Positions 1-13,754 of a DNA stretch of 64,000 bases are shown here, in pieces. This stretch comes from Aquabacterium sp. CECT 9606. GTDB taxonomy: Bacteria; Pseudomonadota; Gammaproteobacteria; Burkholderiales; Burkholderiaceae_C. Numbering within the stretch: position 1 is the first letter of the stretch; each line of letters opens with the position of its first letter. The stretch is taken from positions 1 to 64,000 of the forward strand of contig NZ_CAKKNB010000003.1 in NCBI RefSeq assembly GCF_918741295.1, read 5' to 3'. The notes below the pieces were generated by a model. It saw nothing but the letters and a program-made list of their open reading frames with translations. It had not been told where the DNA came from and made no database searches. The position numbers and the translations under genes were made by a program.

Positions 1-1
1 C

Positions 2-2704
<2,703 letters not shown>

Positions 2705-2708
2705 AAAA

Positions 2709-5700
2709 ATGGACCAGAAGAAAAGACTGATTGCCGAGCGCTATGCAGCGTTGCCCAAGGCCAAGCAGAAGGATTTCCTGGAGGCGCTGCGCCGCCAGGG
2801 CGTCGATTTCGGGCTGCTGCCGATCGTCTCTGCGGGCGACCGGCAGGGCTTGCCGCTGTCGCCCGCCCAGCAACGCCAATGGTTCCTTTGGCAGCTCGAT
2901 CCGCAAGGCACGGCGTACCACATTCCCGGAGCCCTGCGGCTGCAAGGCTGCCTGGACGTGGCCGCGCTTCAGGCCAGCTTCCAGGCTCTGGTGGCGCGCC
3001 ACGAGTCCTTGCGGACCACCTTCCGTGCGCATGAAGATGGTTTGGCCGAGCAATGCATCGCACCCGAAAGCCAACTGAGCATTCCCTTGACCGACCTGCG
3101 CGCGGTCGCGCCCGGGCCCGCGCGGGATGCGCAGGCCCTGGCCGCCGCCATCTTAGTTAACCAGACGCCCTTCGACCTGGCGCAAGGCCCACTGCTGCGC
3201 GTGAGCCTGATCCGCCTGGCCGATGAAGAACACCTGCTGGTGGTGGTCATGCACCACATCATCTCGGACGGCTGGTCGATGCAGGTCATCGTGGACGAGT
3301 TCAGCGCCCAGTACCGGGCCCGCGTTCAGGGCCAGGTGCCGACGCTGGCGCCCCTGCCGATCCAGTATGCGGATTACGCCGTCTGGCAACGCAGTTGGCT
3401 GGAAGCCGGCGAGCAGGCCCGCCAGCTGGCTTACTGGCAAACCAAGCTGGGCAGCGAACATCCCGTGCTGCAATTGCAGACCGATCACCCTCGCCAGGCG
3501 GTGGCCAGCCACCGGGCTGCCAAGCATGGCTTCGAGTTGCCCGCGCCGCTGGTGCGTGAACTCAAGCAAACCGTGCAGGCCCAGGGTGGCACGCTGTTCA
3601 TGGCCTTGCTGGCCGGCTTGCAGGCGCTGCTGCACCGCTACACCGGGCAACCCGACATCCGCGTGGGCACCTTGGTCGCCAATCGCCAGCGCCCGGAAAC
3701 CGCGGGCGTCGTCGGCTTTTTCGTGAACACCCAGGTGCTCAGCACCCGTCTGCAAGCGCACCTGCCTTTGAAGGCCGTGCTCCAGCAGACCCAGGACACG
3801 GTCTTCGAAGCGCAGGCGCATCAGGACCTGCCCTTCGACACCTTGCTGGACGTGCTCAAGCCCGAGCGGGGGCTCAGCGCCAACCCCTTGTTCCAGGTGC
3901 TGATCAACCACCAGCAAGAGGACTACCAGCCCCGCCAGCAACTGCCTGGCCTCACGGCTGAAGGCTTCGATCTGGGCGCTTCCGAAACCGACTCGCGCTT
4001 CGAGCTGATGCTGGACACCATCGAGCGTCCCGACGGTGTGGTGGGTGTGCGCCTGACCTACGCCGCCGACCTGTTCGAGCCGGACACCATCAAGCGTCTG
4101 GCGGGTCACTACCAGGCCATGCTTCAGGCCCTGGCTCGGAACCCCGACGAGACCTTGGGCAATGTGCCGCTGCTCAACCAGCAAGAACAGTCGCAACTGC
4201 AAGCGTGGGGCACCAACCCCGAGCGCCATGCGGGGCTGGACCCGGTGCACCTGACGATCGCCCGCCAAGCGAGCTTGAGGCCGCAAGCCACGGCTCTGGT
4301 CTTCGAGGACCAGGTGCTCAGCCACTTCGAACTCAACCGTCGAGCCAACCGACTGGCCCACCGCCTGATCGCCCAAGGCGTGCGGCCCGAATCGCGCGTG
4401 GGCATCGCCGTGGCGCGTTCGGTGGAGATGATCGTGGGCCTGCTGGCCATCCTCAAAGCCGGTGCGACCTATGTGCCGTTGGACCCGGAGTACCCGCCCG
4501 ATCGTCTGGCCTACATGGTGGACGACAGCGGCTTGCAACTGGTGCTCACCCAGACCGCTTTGCTGGCCAGCCTGCCGCCCAGCGAGGTGCCCGTGCTGGC
4601 GATCGATGCACTGGCCGATGTCAGTCCCCACCACGACCACGACCCGATCGTGCCCGTGCACGGCCACCAACTGGCCTACATCATCTACACCTCCGGCTCG
4701 ACCGGCCAACCCAAGGGCGTGGGCATCTCGCACCAGGCCCTGGCCGAGCACGCCCAGGTGTCCATCGGCTTCTTCGGCCTCACGCCCGAAGACCGCATGC
4801 TGCAGTTCGCCACCTTGAACTTCGACGGCTTCATCGAACAGGTCTACCCCACCTTGTGCGCCGGGGCCGCCATCGTGTTGCGCGGCCCTCAACTGTGGGA
4901 CAGCGAGACCTTCTACCAAGCGCTGATCGACAAGCGCATCAGCGTGGCCGACCTGACCACCGCCTACTGGTTCCTGCTGGCCCAGGACTTCGCCCGCCAA
5001 GCCCCGCGAGATTACGGTGCCCTGCGCCAGGTGCACGCGGGCGGCGAAGCCATGCCGCCCGAAGGCCTCAAAGCCTGGCGCGACGCCGGCCTGGGCCACA
5101 TCAAGCTGCTCAACACCTATGGCCCCACCGAGGCCACGGTCACCGCCACCGTGCTGGACTGCGGCCCCTATGTACGGGGCAGCTTGCCAGCGCCAGCGCA
5201 GATGCCGATTGGCAGCCCGCTGGCCGGGCGGCAGCTGCATGTGCTGGACGCCAACCTGCAGTCCGTGCCCGTGGGCGTGGCCGGCGAGCTGTGCATCGGC
5301 GGCGAACTGCTGGCGCGCGGCTACCTCAACCGACCGGGCTTGAGTGCCGAGCGCTTCGTGGCCAACCCATTCACCGAGACGGGCGAGGAGGGCGGGCGCC
5401 TGTACCGCACCGGCGACCTGGTGCGCTGGAGCGCGCAGGGCCAGCTCGAGTACCTGGGCCGCATCGACCACCAGGTCAAGATCCGGGGCTTCCGGATCGA
5501 GCTGGGCGAGATCGAAGCGCAGTTGCTGGCCGAGCCGCAGGTGCGCGAGGCCGTCGTGGTTGCCCAAACCGCAGCCAGCGGTGCCCGCCTGCTGGCCTAT
5601 GTCTCGCCTCAGGAAGGCCACAGCCTGGACAACGCCACGCTGCGCCAAAGCCTGGCCCGAGCCTTGCCCGAGTACATGGTCCCTGGTGTGATCGTGGTGC

Positions 5701-8700
5701 TGGAGCGCTTGCCCCTGAACCCCAACGGCAAGGTCGACCGCAAGGCGCTGCCCGAGCCGGACAGGGCAGGGTACGAGGACCACTACGAGGCCCCGCAAGG
5801 CGAGGTCGAGCAGACCCTGGCTGCCATCTGGGCCGAGGTCCTGGGCATCGCCCGCGTCGGCCGGCAAGACAACTTCTTCGAGCTTGGCGGCGACTCCATC
5901 CTCAGCCTGCAAATCGTGGCCAAAGCGCGCCGCGCCGGCTGGCAGCTCACGCCCCGGCAGATGTTCGAACGCCAGCGCATCATCGACCTGGCCCAGGTGG
6001 TGCAGCGCGAAGAGGATCAAGCGCACGCGTCAGTGGCACATCAGGCCACGCCCCGCGCCATCGGCCGCCTGAGCGACCACCTGTCTGCCGAACTCATCCA
6101 GCGACTCGCCTTGAGCGAGGCCGACATCGAAGACGCCTATCCGCTGTCGCCCACGCAAGAGGGCATGCTTTTCCACACCATCGAGTCGGCCGGTTCGGGC
6201 CTGTACGTCAACCAGCGCAGCCTGGACGTGCAAGGCCTGGACCCTCGGCGCCTGGAATCCGCTTGGCGCGCGATGGTGCAGCGCCATCCCATCCTGCGCA
6301 CGGCTTTCATCTGGCAGCCCGGCATGGAGCGGGCCGTCCAGATCGTGCGCCGCAGGGCCGATGCCGCCATCACGTCCCTCACCCAACTGGACTGGCGTGG
6401 CCAGGCCGACGTGCCCGCACGCTTGGCTGCCCTGGCCGACGAAGAACTCAAGCGCGGCTTCGACCTGCTGGCCCCGCCACTGTCGCGGGTCACCCTGGTC
6501 CGCCTGGACGAAAACCGCCACCAGCTGATCTGGACTGAGCACCACATGCTGCTGGACGGCTGGGGCGAGGCCCGCCTGATGGGTGAGTGGCTGCAAAGCT
6601 ATGCCGGCGAAGCCTTGCCCGACGCCGGCCCAGGCTATGGTGACTATGTTCGCTGGCTCCAGGCGCAGGACGCGTCCGCCACCGAAGCCTTCTGGCGCCA
6701 CACCTTGCGCGACGCCGAAGGCGCCACGCTGCTGGCCGAGGCCGCCCGCGCCCCGCAGGGCGCCACGGGCTACGGCAAGATCTACTCGCGGCTGTCGGCC
6801 GCCCAGACCCAGGCCCTGAAAGCCTTCGCTAGACAAGCACGCGTGACCATCAACACCGTGGTTCAGGCCGCCTGGGCCTTGAGCCTGCAGCGTTTCACCG
6901 GCAAAAGCACGGTGGTGTTCGGCGCCACGGTGGCGGGCCGCCCGCCCAGCCTGAATGGCTCGCAGGACATGCTGGGCCTGTTCATCAACACCATCCCGGT
7001 GCCCGTGCGGCACCGCGCGTCGCAGCCCCTGGGCGAGCATCTGCGTGAACTGCAGACCCTCAACCTGCAGTTGCGCGAGTACGAACACACGGCCCTGGCC
7101 GACATCCAGCGCTGGCAAGGCTCGTCCGGCCGGCCGCTGTTCGACAGCATCCTCGTGTTCGAGAACCACCCCATCGCCGAAGCGCTGCTCGACACCGAAC
7201 GCCTGGGCTTGCGCTTCGGCGAGGTGGCCACCCAGTCGCTGACCGGCTACGCCATGGACCTGCAGGTCATGGTGCAGGACACCCTGGAGATCGAGTACTG
7301 CTACAGCAAGCGCGAGTTGCCCGACAGCATGGCCACGGACTTGCGTGCCCAGATGGAAAGCCTGCTGGCACAGTTTGCGCACGATGGCGAGCAACGCCGC
7401 CTGGGCGAACTGGCCTGGCTGCCGCGCGAGGAACAGCAGGCCTTGCTGGCCCTGGGCTGCGATGCCCAGGCCAGACCTGCTGTGCCGTCGCCTGCCCAGC
7501 GCCTGGTCCACCAGCACATCGAACACCATGCCGCCACCCGGCCCGAGGACATCGCCTTGCGCATGGGCGAGGCGACCATGAGTTACGCCGAGCTGAACGC
7601 ACGCGCCAACCACCTGGCTCACCAATTGCGCCAGCAAGGCGTGACCTGGGAGCACCGCGTCGGCGTCGCGCTCGACCGTTCCTTCGACATGATCGTGGCC
7701 CTGCTGGCCGTGCTCAAGGCCGGCGCGGCCTATGTGCCCATGGACCCCGACTACCCGGTCGATCGTCTGGCCTTCATGGTCCAGGACAGCGGACTGTCGC
7801 TGCTGATCACGCAGACCAGCGTGCTGCCCAAGCTGAAGCTGCCCGCCCACGTGCGGGTCCTGACCCTGGACACCCTGAGCCTCGCTGGCCATCCCGAGAC
7901 CAATCCCGATGTGCCCGTGGGCTTGCGCAGTCTCGCCTACGTGATCTACACCTCAGGCTCCACCGGACTGCCCAAGGGTGTGGCCGTCGAACACGGCCCG
8001 CTGGCCATGCACTGCCGTGCCACGGGCGAGATCTATGGCATGGGCCCGCAGTCCTGCGAATTGCTGTTCATGTCCTTCTCCTTCGACGGTGCCCACGAAC
8101 GCTGGCTCACGGCCTTGACCATGGGATCCTCGCTGGTCCTGCGCGACCCCGAGCTGTGGACCGCGGAGCAAACCTACCGCGTGCTGCAGCGCCATGGTGT
8201 CAGCCACGTCGCCTTCCCGCCGGCCTACCTGGGCCAACTGGCAGAGTGGGCCGTGGGGCGTGATGACGTGCTGCCCATCGAGGTGCTGGTCTTTGGTGGC
8301 GAAGCCATGCCCAAGGCTTCCTACGACCTGGTGCGCCAGACCTTGCGGCCGCGCTTCATGCTGAACGGCTACGGTCCCACCGAAACCGTGGTGACCCCGC
8401 TGATCTGGAAGGCCCCCGCCAGCCAGGCCATCGACTGCGCCTACGCGCCCATCGGCAGGCCGGTCGGCAGCCGCGACGCCTACGTGCTCGACGATGAACT
8501 GCGCCTGGTGCCCATCGGCACCGTGGGCGAGCTGTACATCGGCGGCCAAGGCCTGGCCCGCGGCTACTTGCACCGTCCTGGTTTGAGCGCCGAGCGCTTC
8601 GTGGCCGATCCTTTCGGCGAAGGGGGCGGGCGCCTGTACCGCACCGGCGACCTGGTGCGCTGGCTGGGCGACGGCAACGTCGAGTACGTTGGTCGCGCCG

Positions 8701-10610
8701 ACCAGCAGGTCAAGATCCGGGGCTTTCGCATCGAACTGGGCGAGGTCATCGCCCGTGTGCGGGCCTGTCAGGGCGTGCAGGAGGCCACGGTCACGGTGCA
8801 CGAGGCCGACACTGGCCGAAGCCTGGTGGCCTACGTGGTGGCAGCCCTTGGCACCGATACCGCTTTGATGCCCGGGCGCATCAAACAGGAATTGGGAGAA
8901 TCCTTGCCGGCCTACATGGTGCCGTCGCACGTGCTCGTCATCGCCCAGATGCCGGTGCTGCCCAGCGGCAAGCTCGACCGAGCGGCATTGCCCGCGCCTG
9001 GTCAGACCGACCAGTTTGTCAACAGGCATGTGGCGCCGCGCAATGCCACCGAGCAACGGCTGGCCGACATCTGGGCCCAGGTGCTGCGCACCGAGCGTGT
9101 AGGCATCACTGACAACTTCTTTGAGCTGGGGGGCGATTCCATCCTCAGCCTGCAAGTGGTTTCCAAGGTTCGCAACGCTGCATTGGGCTTCGAGCTGCGC
9201 CTGCGTGATCTGATGCGCCACCAGACCATCGCGGCCCTGGTCGAAAAGCTCCAGCCGAACATCCACCTGCCGACGCAGGCCGTGTCCGCCTTGCCCGATG
9301 GGCAGTTGGTCTTGACGCCTGGCCAGGCCCGATTTTTCGCGCAGCAGCATCCTCAGCCGCACCATTTCAACCAGGGGGTGCTGCTGAAGCTCGACCGCCC
9401 AATGGACCTCCACGCGCTGGCTCAGGCGCTGGGCATGCTGTCGCGCCACCACGATGCTTTGAACTTGCGCTTCCAGCGAGGGGACGATGGCAACTGGACA
9501 GCCAGCCTGGCCGACCCGCATGGCTTCGCGGCTCCACTGTGGTCACGCCAGGCCTCCGGTCCTGCTGACATCGAGGCCCTGTGCCAGGCCGCACATGGCA
9601 GCCTGGACCTGGCACAAGGCCCGCTCTGGCGCGTGCTGCACATCACCTTGCCTGACGGCAGCGCGCGCCTGTTCATGGCGGCACACCACCTGGTCAGCGA
9701 TGCCATCTCAGGCCGCATCCTGCTGGAAGACCTGCAACAAGCCTACCGGTCGCTGGGTGATGGCCGCCCAGTGGCCTTGCCGGTCGCCACGGCCAGCTTC
9801 CAGGCGTGGTCGGCGCAGTTGCTGGCCATGGCGCAATCCCCTGCCTTGATGCAAGAGATGCCCTTCTGGGAGGCGCAAACAGACGAGGCCACCGAGGTGC
9901 CCTGTGACCATCCCGCGCCAGCCAATCTGAACCGCGATGCGCACGTGGCCACACGCCTGCTCGATGCGCGATTCACAGACCGATTGCGTCAACAGGCCAC
10001 TGCCGTCCACGGCACGGGTATCGACACGCTCCTGCTGTCGGCCCTTGGCCGCGCCATCCACCGCTGGACCCACCTGCCCAAGCTGGTGATTGACGTTGAG
10101 GGCCATGGCCGCGAAAGCGATGTCGCCCAACTGGACCTGAGCCGCACCGTGGGCTGGTTCACCAGCATCTACCCGGTCAAGCTTGCTGTGGGGCAAGCCG
10201 ACGCCCGCGACACGGTCAGTGCGGTTCACACCCTTTTGCGGCAGGTGCCCAACCAAGGCATCGGCCATGGTGTGCTGCGCCACCTGGGCAGCCAGCAGGT
10301 GCGGGAGCGACTGGCGAGCACAACTGCCAGCGTGGCCTTCAGCTACCTGGGCCGCGCTGGCGGACAGGCCGACCTGGGGGAATTGGCGTCAGAGTTCAGC
10401 GGACAGCCCTGGAGCGATCAGGCCCCTTTGAGCCATCGTTTGCAATTCATCGTCAGCATTGATGAAGAGAGCCGGCTGTCTTGGCGCTGCCGCTTCAGCC
10501 AGGCGCTGTATGAGGTTGGAACAGTCGAACGCCTGCTTGATCAATGCCTGGATGAACTGGGGGCGATCATCGTCAGCCAGTCACGGCCTTGCGTTCAAGC
10601 TGCTGTGTGA
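2709..10610 (+). CDS. Non-ribosomal peptide synthetase, two modules, C-A-PCP-C-A-PCP-E
   Basis: A 2633-residue cytosolic megasynthase. The start is ATG at 2709 (MDQKKRL), 10 bases after a GGAG; an open frame upstream merely overlaps the preceding gene. Domains: condensation of the LCL-like type (about 50-480, HHIISDG near 182); adenylation (about 505-1000, [11 protein letters not shown] near 659); carrier with LGGDS serine near 1063; second condensation (about 1140-1580, opening [18 protein letters not shown] near 1278); second adenylation (about 1600-2090, [11 protein letters not shown]); carrier with LGGDS near 2141; and a C-terminal epimerization domain (about 2200-2625, [26 protein letters not shown]). 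The last pocket reads D235 G236 E239 A278 L299 F301 G322 V330 T331; specificity unassigned. Neighbouring hydroxamate genes indicate a siderophore product. The protein ends in an epimerase with no thioesterase, so release is unexplained. Its 3' end overlaps the convergent esterase gene by 16 bases. Confidence 0.95.
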   Translation: MDQKKRLIAERYAALPKAKQKDFLEALRRQGVDFGLLPIVSAGDRQGLPLSPAQQRQWFLWQLDPQGTAYHIPGALRLQGCLDVAALQASFQALVARHESLRTTFRAHEDGLAEQCIAPESQLSIPLTDLRAVAPGPARDAQALAAAILVNQTPFDLAQGPLLRVSLIRLADEEHLLVVVMHHIISDGWSMQVIVDEFSAQYRARVQGQVPTLAPLPIQYADYAVWQRSWLEAGEQARQLAYWQTKLGSEHPVLQLQTDHPRQAVASHRAAKHGFELPAPLVRELKQTVQAQGGTLFMALLAGLQALLHRYTGQPDIRVGTLVANRQRPETAGVVGFFVNTQVLSTRLQAHLPLKAVLQQTQDTVFEAQAHQDLPFDTLLDVLKPERGLSANPLFQVLINHQQEDYQPRQQLPGLTAEGFDLGASETDSRFELMLDTIERPDGVVGVRLTYAADLFEPDTIKRLAGHYQAMLQALARNPDETLGNVPLLNQQEQSQLQAWGTNPERHAGLDPVHLTIARQASLRPQATALVFEDQVLSHFELNRRANRLAHRLIAQGVRPESRVGIAVARSVEMIVGLLAILKAGATYVPLDPEYPPDRLAYMVDDSGLQLVLTQTALLASLPPSEVPVLAIDALADVSPHHDHDPIVPVHGHQLAYIIYTSGSTGQPKGVGISHQALAEHAQVSIGFFGLTPEDRMLQFATLNFDGFIEQVYPTLCAGAAIVLRGPQLWDSETFYQALIDKRISVADLTTAYWFLLAQDFARQAPRDYGALRQVHAGGEAMPPEGLKAWRDAGLGHIKLLNTYGPTEATVTATVLDCGPYVRGSLPAPAQMPIGSPLAGRQLHVLDANLQSVPVGVAGELCIGGELLARGYLNRPGLSAERFVANPFTETGEEGGRLYRTGDLVRWSAQGQLEYLGRIDHQVKIRGFRIELGEIEAQLLAEPQVREAVVVAQTAASGARLLAYVSPQEGHSLDNATLRQSLARALPEYMVPGVIVVLERLPLNPNGKVDRKALPEPDRAGYEDHYEAPQGEVEQTLAAIWAEVLGIARVGRQDNFFELGGDSILSLQIVAKARRAGWQLTPRQMFERQRIIDLAQVVQREEDQAHASVAHQATPRAIGRLSDHLSAELIQRLALSEADIEDAYPLSPTQEGMLFHTIESAGSGLYVNQRSLDVQGLDPRRLESAWRAMVQRHPILRTAFIWQPGMERAVQIVRRRADAAITSLTQLDWRGQADVPARLAALADEELKRGFDLLAPPLSRVTLVRLDENRHQLIWTEHHMLLDGWGEARLMGEWLQSYAGEALPDAGPGYGDYVRWLQAQDASATEAFWRHTLRDAEGATLLAEAARAPQGATGYGKIYSRLSAAQTQALKAFARQARVTINTVVQAAWALSLQRFTGKSTVVFGATVAGRPPSLNGSQDMLGLFINTIPVPVRHRASQPLGEHLRELQTLNLQLREYEHTALADIQRWQGSSGRPLFDSILVFENHPIAEALLDTERLGLRFGEVATQSLTGYAMDLQVMVQDTLEIEYCYSKRELPDSMATDLRAQMESLLAQFAHDGEQRRLGELAWLPREEQQALLALGCDAQARPAVPSPAQRLVHQHIEHHAATRPEDIALRMGEATMSYAELNARANHLAHQLRQQGVTWEHRVGVALDRSFDMIVALLAVLKAGAAYVPMDPDYPVDRLAFMVQDSGLSLLITQTSVLPKLKLPAHVRVLTLDTLSLAGHPETNPDVPVGLRSLAYVIYTSGSTGLPKGVAVEHGPLAMHCRATGEIYGMGPQSCELLFMSFSFDGAHERWLTALTMGSSLVLRDPELWTAEQTYRVLQRHGVSHVAFPPAYLGQLAEWAVGRDDVLPIEVLVFGGEAMPKASYDLVRQTLRPRFMLNGYGPTETVVTPLIWKAPASQAIDCAYAPIGRPVGSRDAYVLDDELRLVPIGTVGELYIGGQGLARGYLHRPGLSAERFVADPFGEGGGRLYRTGDLVRWLGDGNVEYVGRADQQVKIRGFRIELGEVIARVRACQGVQEATVTVHEADTGRSLVAYVVAALGTDTALMPGRIKQELGESLPAYMVPSHVLVIAQMPVLPSGKLDRAALPAPGQTDQFVNRHVAPRNATEQRLADIWAQVLRTERVGITDNFFELGGDSILSLQVVSKVRNAALGFELRLRDLMRHQTIAALVEKLQPNIHLPTQAVSALPDGQLVLTPGQARFFAQQHPQPHHFNQGVLLKLDRPMDLHALAQALGMLSRHHDALNLRFQRGDDGNWTASLADPHGFAAPLWSRQASGPADIEALCQAAHGSLDLAQGPLWRVLHITLPDGSARLFMAAHHLVSDAISGRILLEDLQQAYRSLGDGRPVALPVATASFQAWSAQLLAMAQSPALMQEMPFWEAQTDEATEVPCDHPAPANLNRDAHVATRLLDARFTDRLRQQATAVHGTGIDTLLLSALGRAIHRWTHLPKLVIDVEGHGRESDVAQLDLSRTVGWFTSIYPVKLAVGQADARDTVSAVHTLLRQVPNQGIGHGVLRHLGSQQVRERLASTTASVAFSYLGRAGGQADLGELASEFSGQPWSDQAPLSHRLQFIVSIDEESRLSWRCRFSQALYEVGTVERLLDQCLDELGAIIVSQSRPCVQAAV
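4191..5885 (+). repeat. Near-identical adenylation-domain duplication, copy 2
   Basis: This is the second copy of the segment at 806-2500, inside the first module of the two-module NRPS. Most differences are synonymous or single substitutions, consistent with recent duplication or ongoing gene conversion, and predicting that both modules activate the same amino acid. The flanking condensation and carrier sequences are not similarly conserved. Confidence 0.9.
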
Positions 10611-11551
10611 TGATGAAAAGCGCTGGCCAGCGCCTGAGCAATGTCCGCTCGCACCTGATCGGCTTCGTCCACGATGTTGCCCAGTCGGGCGAAGTCATGG
10701 ACCATGCCTTCATAGACCTTGAGCTGCACGGTCACGTCTTCGTGCCGCAGCCGATCCGCGTATGCCAAGCCTTCGTCCAGCAGCGGATCATGGTCGGCCA
10801 AGGCGATGAATGCCGGTGCCACCCCACGAAGGTCGGTGGCCTGAAGGGGGGCGAAACGCCAGTCAGTGCGGTCCTCGTTGCTGCGCAAATAGTTGGCGTA
10901 CATCCAGCGCAGGGTCGTCGCTTCCAGCAGGTGGCCAGTGGCGAAGCGCTGGTGTGAAGCGCTGTCCTGGTGGCCGAGGGTGCAAGGGTACAGCAGCACC
11001 TGAAGGCAAGGCTGCTCGGCCCCGGTTTCGCGCGTGGCGATGGTCAAGGCGGTGGCCAAGGTGCCACCCGCACTGTCACCACCCACCGCGATGCGCCGCG
11101 TGTCCAGGCCATGCGATGGGCCTTGGGATTGCAACCACCGCAAGGCATCCTCGGCATCGTGGAAGGCCACCGGAAAGCGGTGCTCCGGTGCCAGCCGGTA
11201 GTCCACGGCCAGCACCGCGCAGGGCGTGTTCACGGCGATCGCCGCACACAGCGAGTCGTGGGATTCAAGCCCACCGACGGTGTAGCCGCCGCCGTGGAAG
11301 TACAGCAGAACGGGCAGGGCTGCCGCGCCAACCGGTTTGGTCTTGTACAAGCGTGCCTTGATCAAGGCGCCATCACGGCAAGGCAAGGTCAGGTTCTGCA
11401 CGCTGTCCGGCGCGGCGCCTGGTGCGTCCAGCGCCAGGGTTGATGCATTGTAGTCAGCTCGTGCTTGCGCGACGCCCACCTGGTTCATCGCGGGACGATC
11501 GCCCGAATTGACCAACTCCAGAAATGCTTCCAAGTCAGGGTGAAGCGCCAT
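10595..11551 (-). CDS. Alpha/beta hydrolase, HSL-type esterase
   Basis: A 318-residue hydrolase of the hormone-sensitive-lipase/acetyl-esterase family. HGGGY forms the oxyanion hole, GDSAGG carries the nucleophilic serine, DHDPLLDEG holds the likely catalytic Asp and MVHDF the catalytic His. No signal peptide is seen, so it is probably cytosolic. The ATG at 11551 lies 9 bases after the stop of the receptor gene, so the two are very likely co-transcribed. Its 3' end overlaps the NRPS stop by 16 bases, tail to tail. Context suggests a role in the siderophore pathway, such as hydrolysing a siderophore ester after uptake or helping product release from a synthetase that lacks a thioesterase. Both roles are inferences; a general carboxylesterase is equally compatible with the sequence. 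Confidence 0.88.
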   Translation of the reverse strand: MALHPDLEAFLELVNSGDRPAMNQVGVAQARADYNASTLALDAPGAAPDSVQNLTLPCRDGALIKARLYKTKPVGAAALPVLLYFHGGGYTVGGLESHDSLCAAIAVNTPCAVLAVDYRLAPEHRFPVAFHDAEDALRWLQSQGPSHGLDTRRIAVGGDSAGGTLATALTIATRETGAEQPCLQVLLYPCTLGHQDSASHQRFATGHLLEATTLRWMYANYLRSNEDRTDWRFAPLQATDLRGVAPAFIALADHDPLLDEGLAYADRLRHEDVTVQLKVYEGMVHDFARLGNIVDEADQVRADIAQALASAFHHHTAA

Positions 11552-11560
11552 TGCTGCCTA

Positions 11561-13723
11561 CTACCAGTTATAGGCCAGTGAAGCCCGCAGCACGCGGCCT
11601 TGTCCATAGAACTGAGCGCGGTTGGCCACGTAGGCCTTGTCTGTCAGGTTAGCGGCATTCAAGGCCAGGGTGATCGGGCCTGTCTTGTAGTGGATTGCCG
11701 CATCGATCACGGTGTAGGACGGGTTGTAGTACGCCACATCGCCGTCATACGCCGCCAGGACCTTGTCCACATAGCGAACGCCACCACCAATGCTCAAGCC
11801 CCCTAGCACGCTGCCCGAGAACTTGTAGTCCAACCAGACCTTGGCCGTGTTGCGAGTGGTCTGGTCCAGTTGGTGGCCCACGTCCCCATTGTTGCTGCGG
11901 CTGACCTTGGGAACCAGGTATGTGTAGCTGGCGATCAAGTCCAACTGGCGGCCCAGCGAGGTGGATCCTTCCAACTCCAGGCCTTTGACGTGAACTTCTC
12001 CGGTTTGAATCACCGCATCCGCAGTGTCGTTCGGATCATCGGTTGTGACGTTTTGCTTCTTCAGGTCAAACACCGAGGCGGTGAGAAGCAGGTCGGTGCC
12101 GCGAGGCTGGTACTTCACGCCGAGTTCGATCTGTTGACCTGATTCAGGTTTGAGGTGCTCGCCCGAGACGGTGCGGTCAAACACATTGCCGGGCTCGAAC
12201 GAGGTCGAATAGCTGGCGTAGGGGGAGATCCCATTGTCCCAGGTGCGCAAAACGCCAAGGTTGTAAGTGGTCTTGGCATTCTTGTTCTCATAGACATCGC
12301 CATCGCTATAAAACGTGGCGGTGCGATCATGGCGCAGGCCCACGTTCATGGCCCAGGCCCCAAGGCGCATCTGGTCCTGCGCATACAGCCCGGCTTGACG
12401 CAGCTTGCTGGTATTCGGGTTGGTCACGATGGGGTCCACCGCGAGGCCATAGACCGGGTTGTAAACGTTCAGAATCGGCGCGTTGCCAAATCCGAGGTCT
12501 TCGATGCCTGTGAAACGTTGGGTGTCCAGGCCCAGCAGGATCTTTTGTTTAAAGATGCCCCAGTTCAGGCTCACCTCTGCCTGGTTGTCCACCGTCAGCG
12601 CGCGCCCCTTGGTGCGAGAAAGCAAGCTGCCACGCACGATGTCCGTCATGTCCGAGTTTGTCCATGAATCACCATACAAATGCTGGTAATTCAGCCTGAA
12701 ATCCGAGTAGCGGACATTCTGGCGCACGGTCCACGTTTCATTGAACTTGTGCTCAATCAGGTAGCCCAATGAAGCCATGTCACGGTTGTAATGATCAAAG
12801 CCGGGCTCACCCGCAAAACGGTTGACGGGAATTTTTGGATTTGACTGAATCAGGGCCAGCGTTGGCCACCAACTTTTTGGGGTTGCCCGATCACGGGTCA
12901 CGTCGGCCAGCACAGTCACCGAAGTTTGCGCCGACGGACGCCACGACAGGGACGGAGCCAGGAACACGCGGTTGTCCTGGCTGTAGTCGGTCTGCGTCTT
13001 GCTGTCGCGCACCAATCCATTGATACGGAACAACAAAGTGCCATCTTGATCAAACTTGCCGCCCAGATCGAAACTCGCCTCGTAGCGGTCGTGATTGCCC
13101 ACCGACATGCCGATCTCGTTGATTTGATCAACCTGAGGGCGCTTGCTCACCTGGTTGACGATGCCGCCAGGTGCGCCCTGGCCGTAAAGCACCGATGCAG
13201 GACCCTTGAGCACTTCAACCCGCTCCAGGCCTTGAGGATCTGCCTGCCAGTCGCCAAAGCTACCAGATGCGAAGGTACGCATACCGTCACGGTATACCGT
13301 TGGTGCAAAGCCGCGAACCACCATTGACTGGTAGCGTAGGTCGTAGCCCGTGACCTCTGTCATCACGCCTGCTGTGTAGCGCAGCGCCTGCTCGGCGGTC
13401 TGTACACCCTGTGCCTTCATCTGGTTCCGGGTGACCACGGAAATCGATTGCGGTGTTTCGCTGATCAGCGAATCGGTCTTGGTGCCTGAGGCGCTGCGCT
13501 TGGCCACATAGCCATTCACCGGACCCGTAGCGGTTTCCGCATCCCTTTTGCCTGTCACGGTTACCTCTGGCAGCCTGGCATCCACCTTGTCAGACGCCTC
13601 CTGCGCGCGAACTCCGGACCCGAAAGCCAGTCCGATCAGGGTGCTTTGAACCAACAAAAAACCAAGATTCCGCCTGGGCAGGGAGGAGGAAGACAATGCC
13701 TTGAAACGACGTGAATGCAACAT
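11561..13723 (-). CDS. TonB-dependent ferric-siderophore receptor
   Basis: A 720-residue outer-membrane receptor of the ferrichrome/FpvA type. It opens with a signal peptide ending near GVRAQ, then a likely TonB box (LPEVTVTGK, about residues 50-59), a plug domain (SLISETPQSISVVT, VVRGF, VEVLKGPASVLYGQGAPGGIVN) and a 22-strand-type barrel ending in aromatic residues (SLAYNW). The length is usual for the family and there is no N-terminal signalling domain as in FpvA or FecA. The ATG at 13723 lies 13 bases from a Fur-like palindrome. The gene follows the ornithine monooxygenase (29-base gap) and precedes the esterase (9-base gap) on the same strand. It should import the iron-loaded form of the siderophore made by the adjacent NRPS. 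Confidence 0.95.
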   Translation of the reverse strand: MLHSRRFKALSSSSLPRRNLGFLLVQSTLIGLAFGSGVRAQEASDKVDARLPEVTVTGKRDAETATGPVNGYVAKRSASGTKTDSLISETPQSISVVTRNQMKAQGVQTAEQALRYTAGVMTEVTGYDLRYQSMVVRGFAPTVYRDGMRTFASGSFGDWQADPQGLERVEVLKGPASVLYGQGAPGGIVNQVSKRPQVDQINEIGMSVGNHDRYEASFDLGGKFDQDGTLLFRINGLVRDSKTQTDYSQDNRVFLAPSLSWRPSAQTSVTVLADVTRDRATPKSWWPTLALIQSNPKIPVNRFAGEPGFDHYNRDMASLGYLIEHKFNETWTVRQNVRYSDFRLNYQHLYGDSWTNSDMTDIVRGSLLSRTKGRALTVDNQAEVSLNWGIFKQKILLGLDTQRFTGIEDLGFGNAPILNVYNPVYGLAVDPIVTNPNTSKLRQAGLYAQDQMRLGAWAMNVGLRHDRTATFYSDGDVYENKNAKTTYNLGVLRTWDNGISPYASYSTSFEPGNVFDRTVSGEHLKPESGQQIELGVKYQPRGTDLLLTASVFDLKKQNVTTDDPNDTADAVIQTGEVHVKGLELEGSTSLGRQLDLIASYTYLVPKVSRSNNGDVGHQLDQTTRNTAKVWLDYKFSGSVLGGLSIGGGVRYVDKVLAAYDGDVAYYNPSYTVIDAAIHYKTGPITLALNAANLTDKAYVANRAQFYGQGRVLRASLAYNW

Positions 13724-13735
13724 GATGTAAATACA

Positions 13736-13754
13736 AACGAGAATGATTCTTGTT
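13736..13754. promoter_or_regulatory. Fur-box-like palindrome before the receptor gene
   Basis: The sequence AACGAGAATGATTCTTGTT is a 19-base inverted repeat centred on G13745; eight of nine base pairs match, with a perfect AGAAT-G-ATTCT core. It resembles the Fur consensus (GATAATGATAATCATTATC). It sits 13 bases upstream of the receptor start and overlaps the last codon of the monooxygenase gene, so the receptor and esterase may have their own iron-repressed promoter inside the operon. Confidence 0.7.

Noticed and set aside
3153..6026. 957-residue open frame on the minus strand opposite the NRPS gene
   Set aside because: High-GC antisense shadow: its His/Gly/Leu-rich composition has no recognisable domain, and the + strand carries complete NRPS motifs throughout. 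The same applies to long minus-strand frames at 6030-7892 and 7953-9521.
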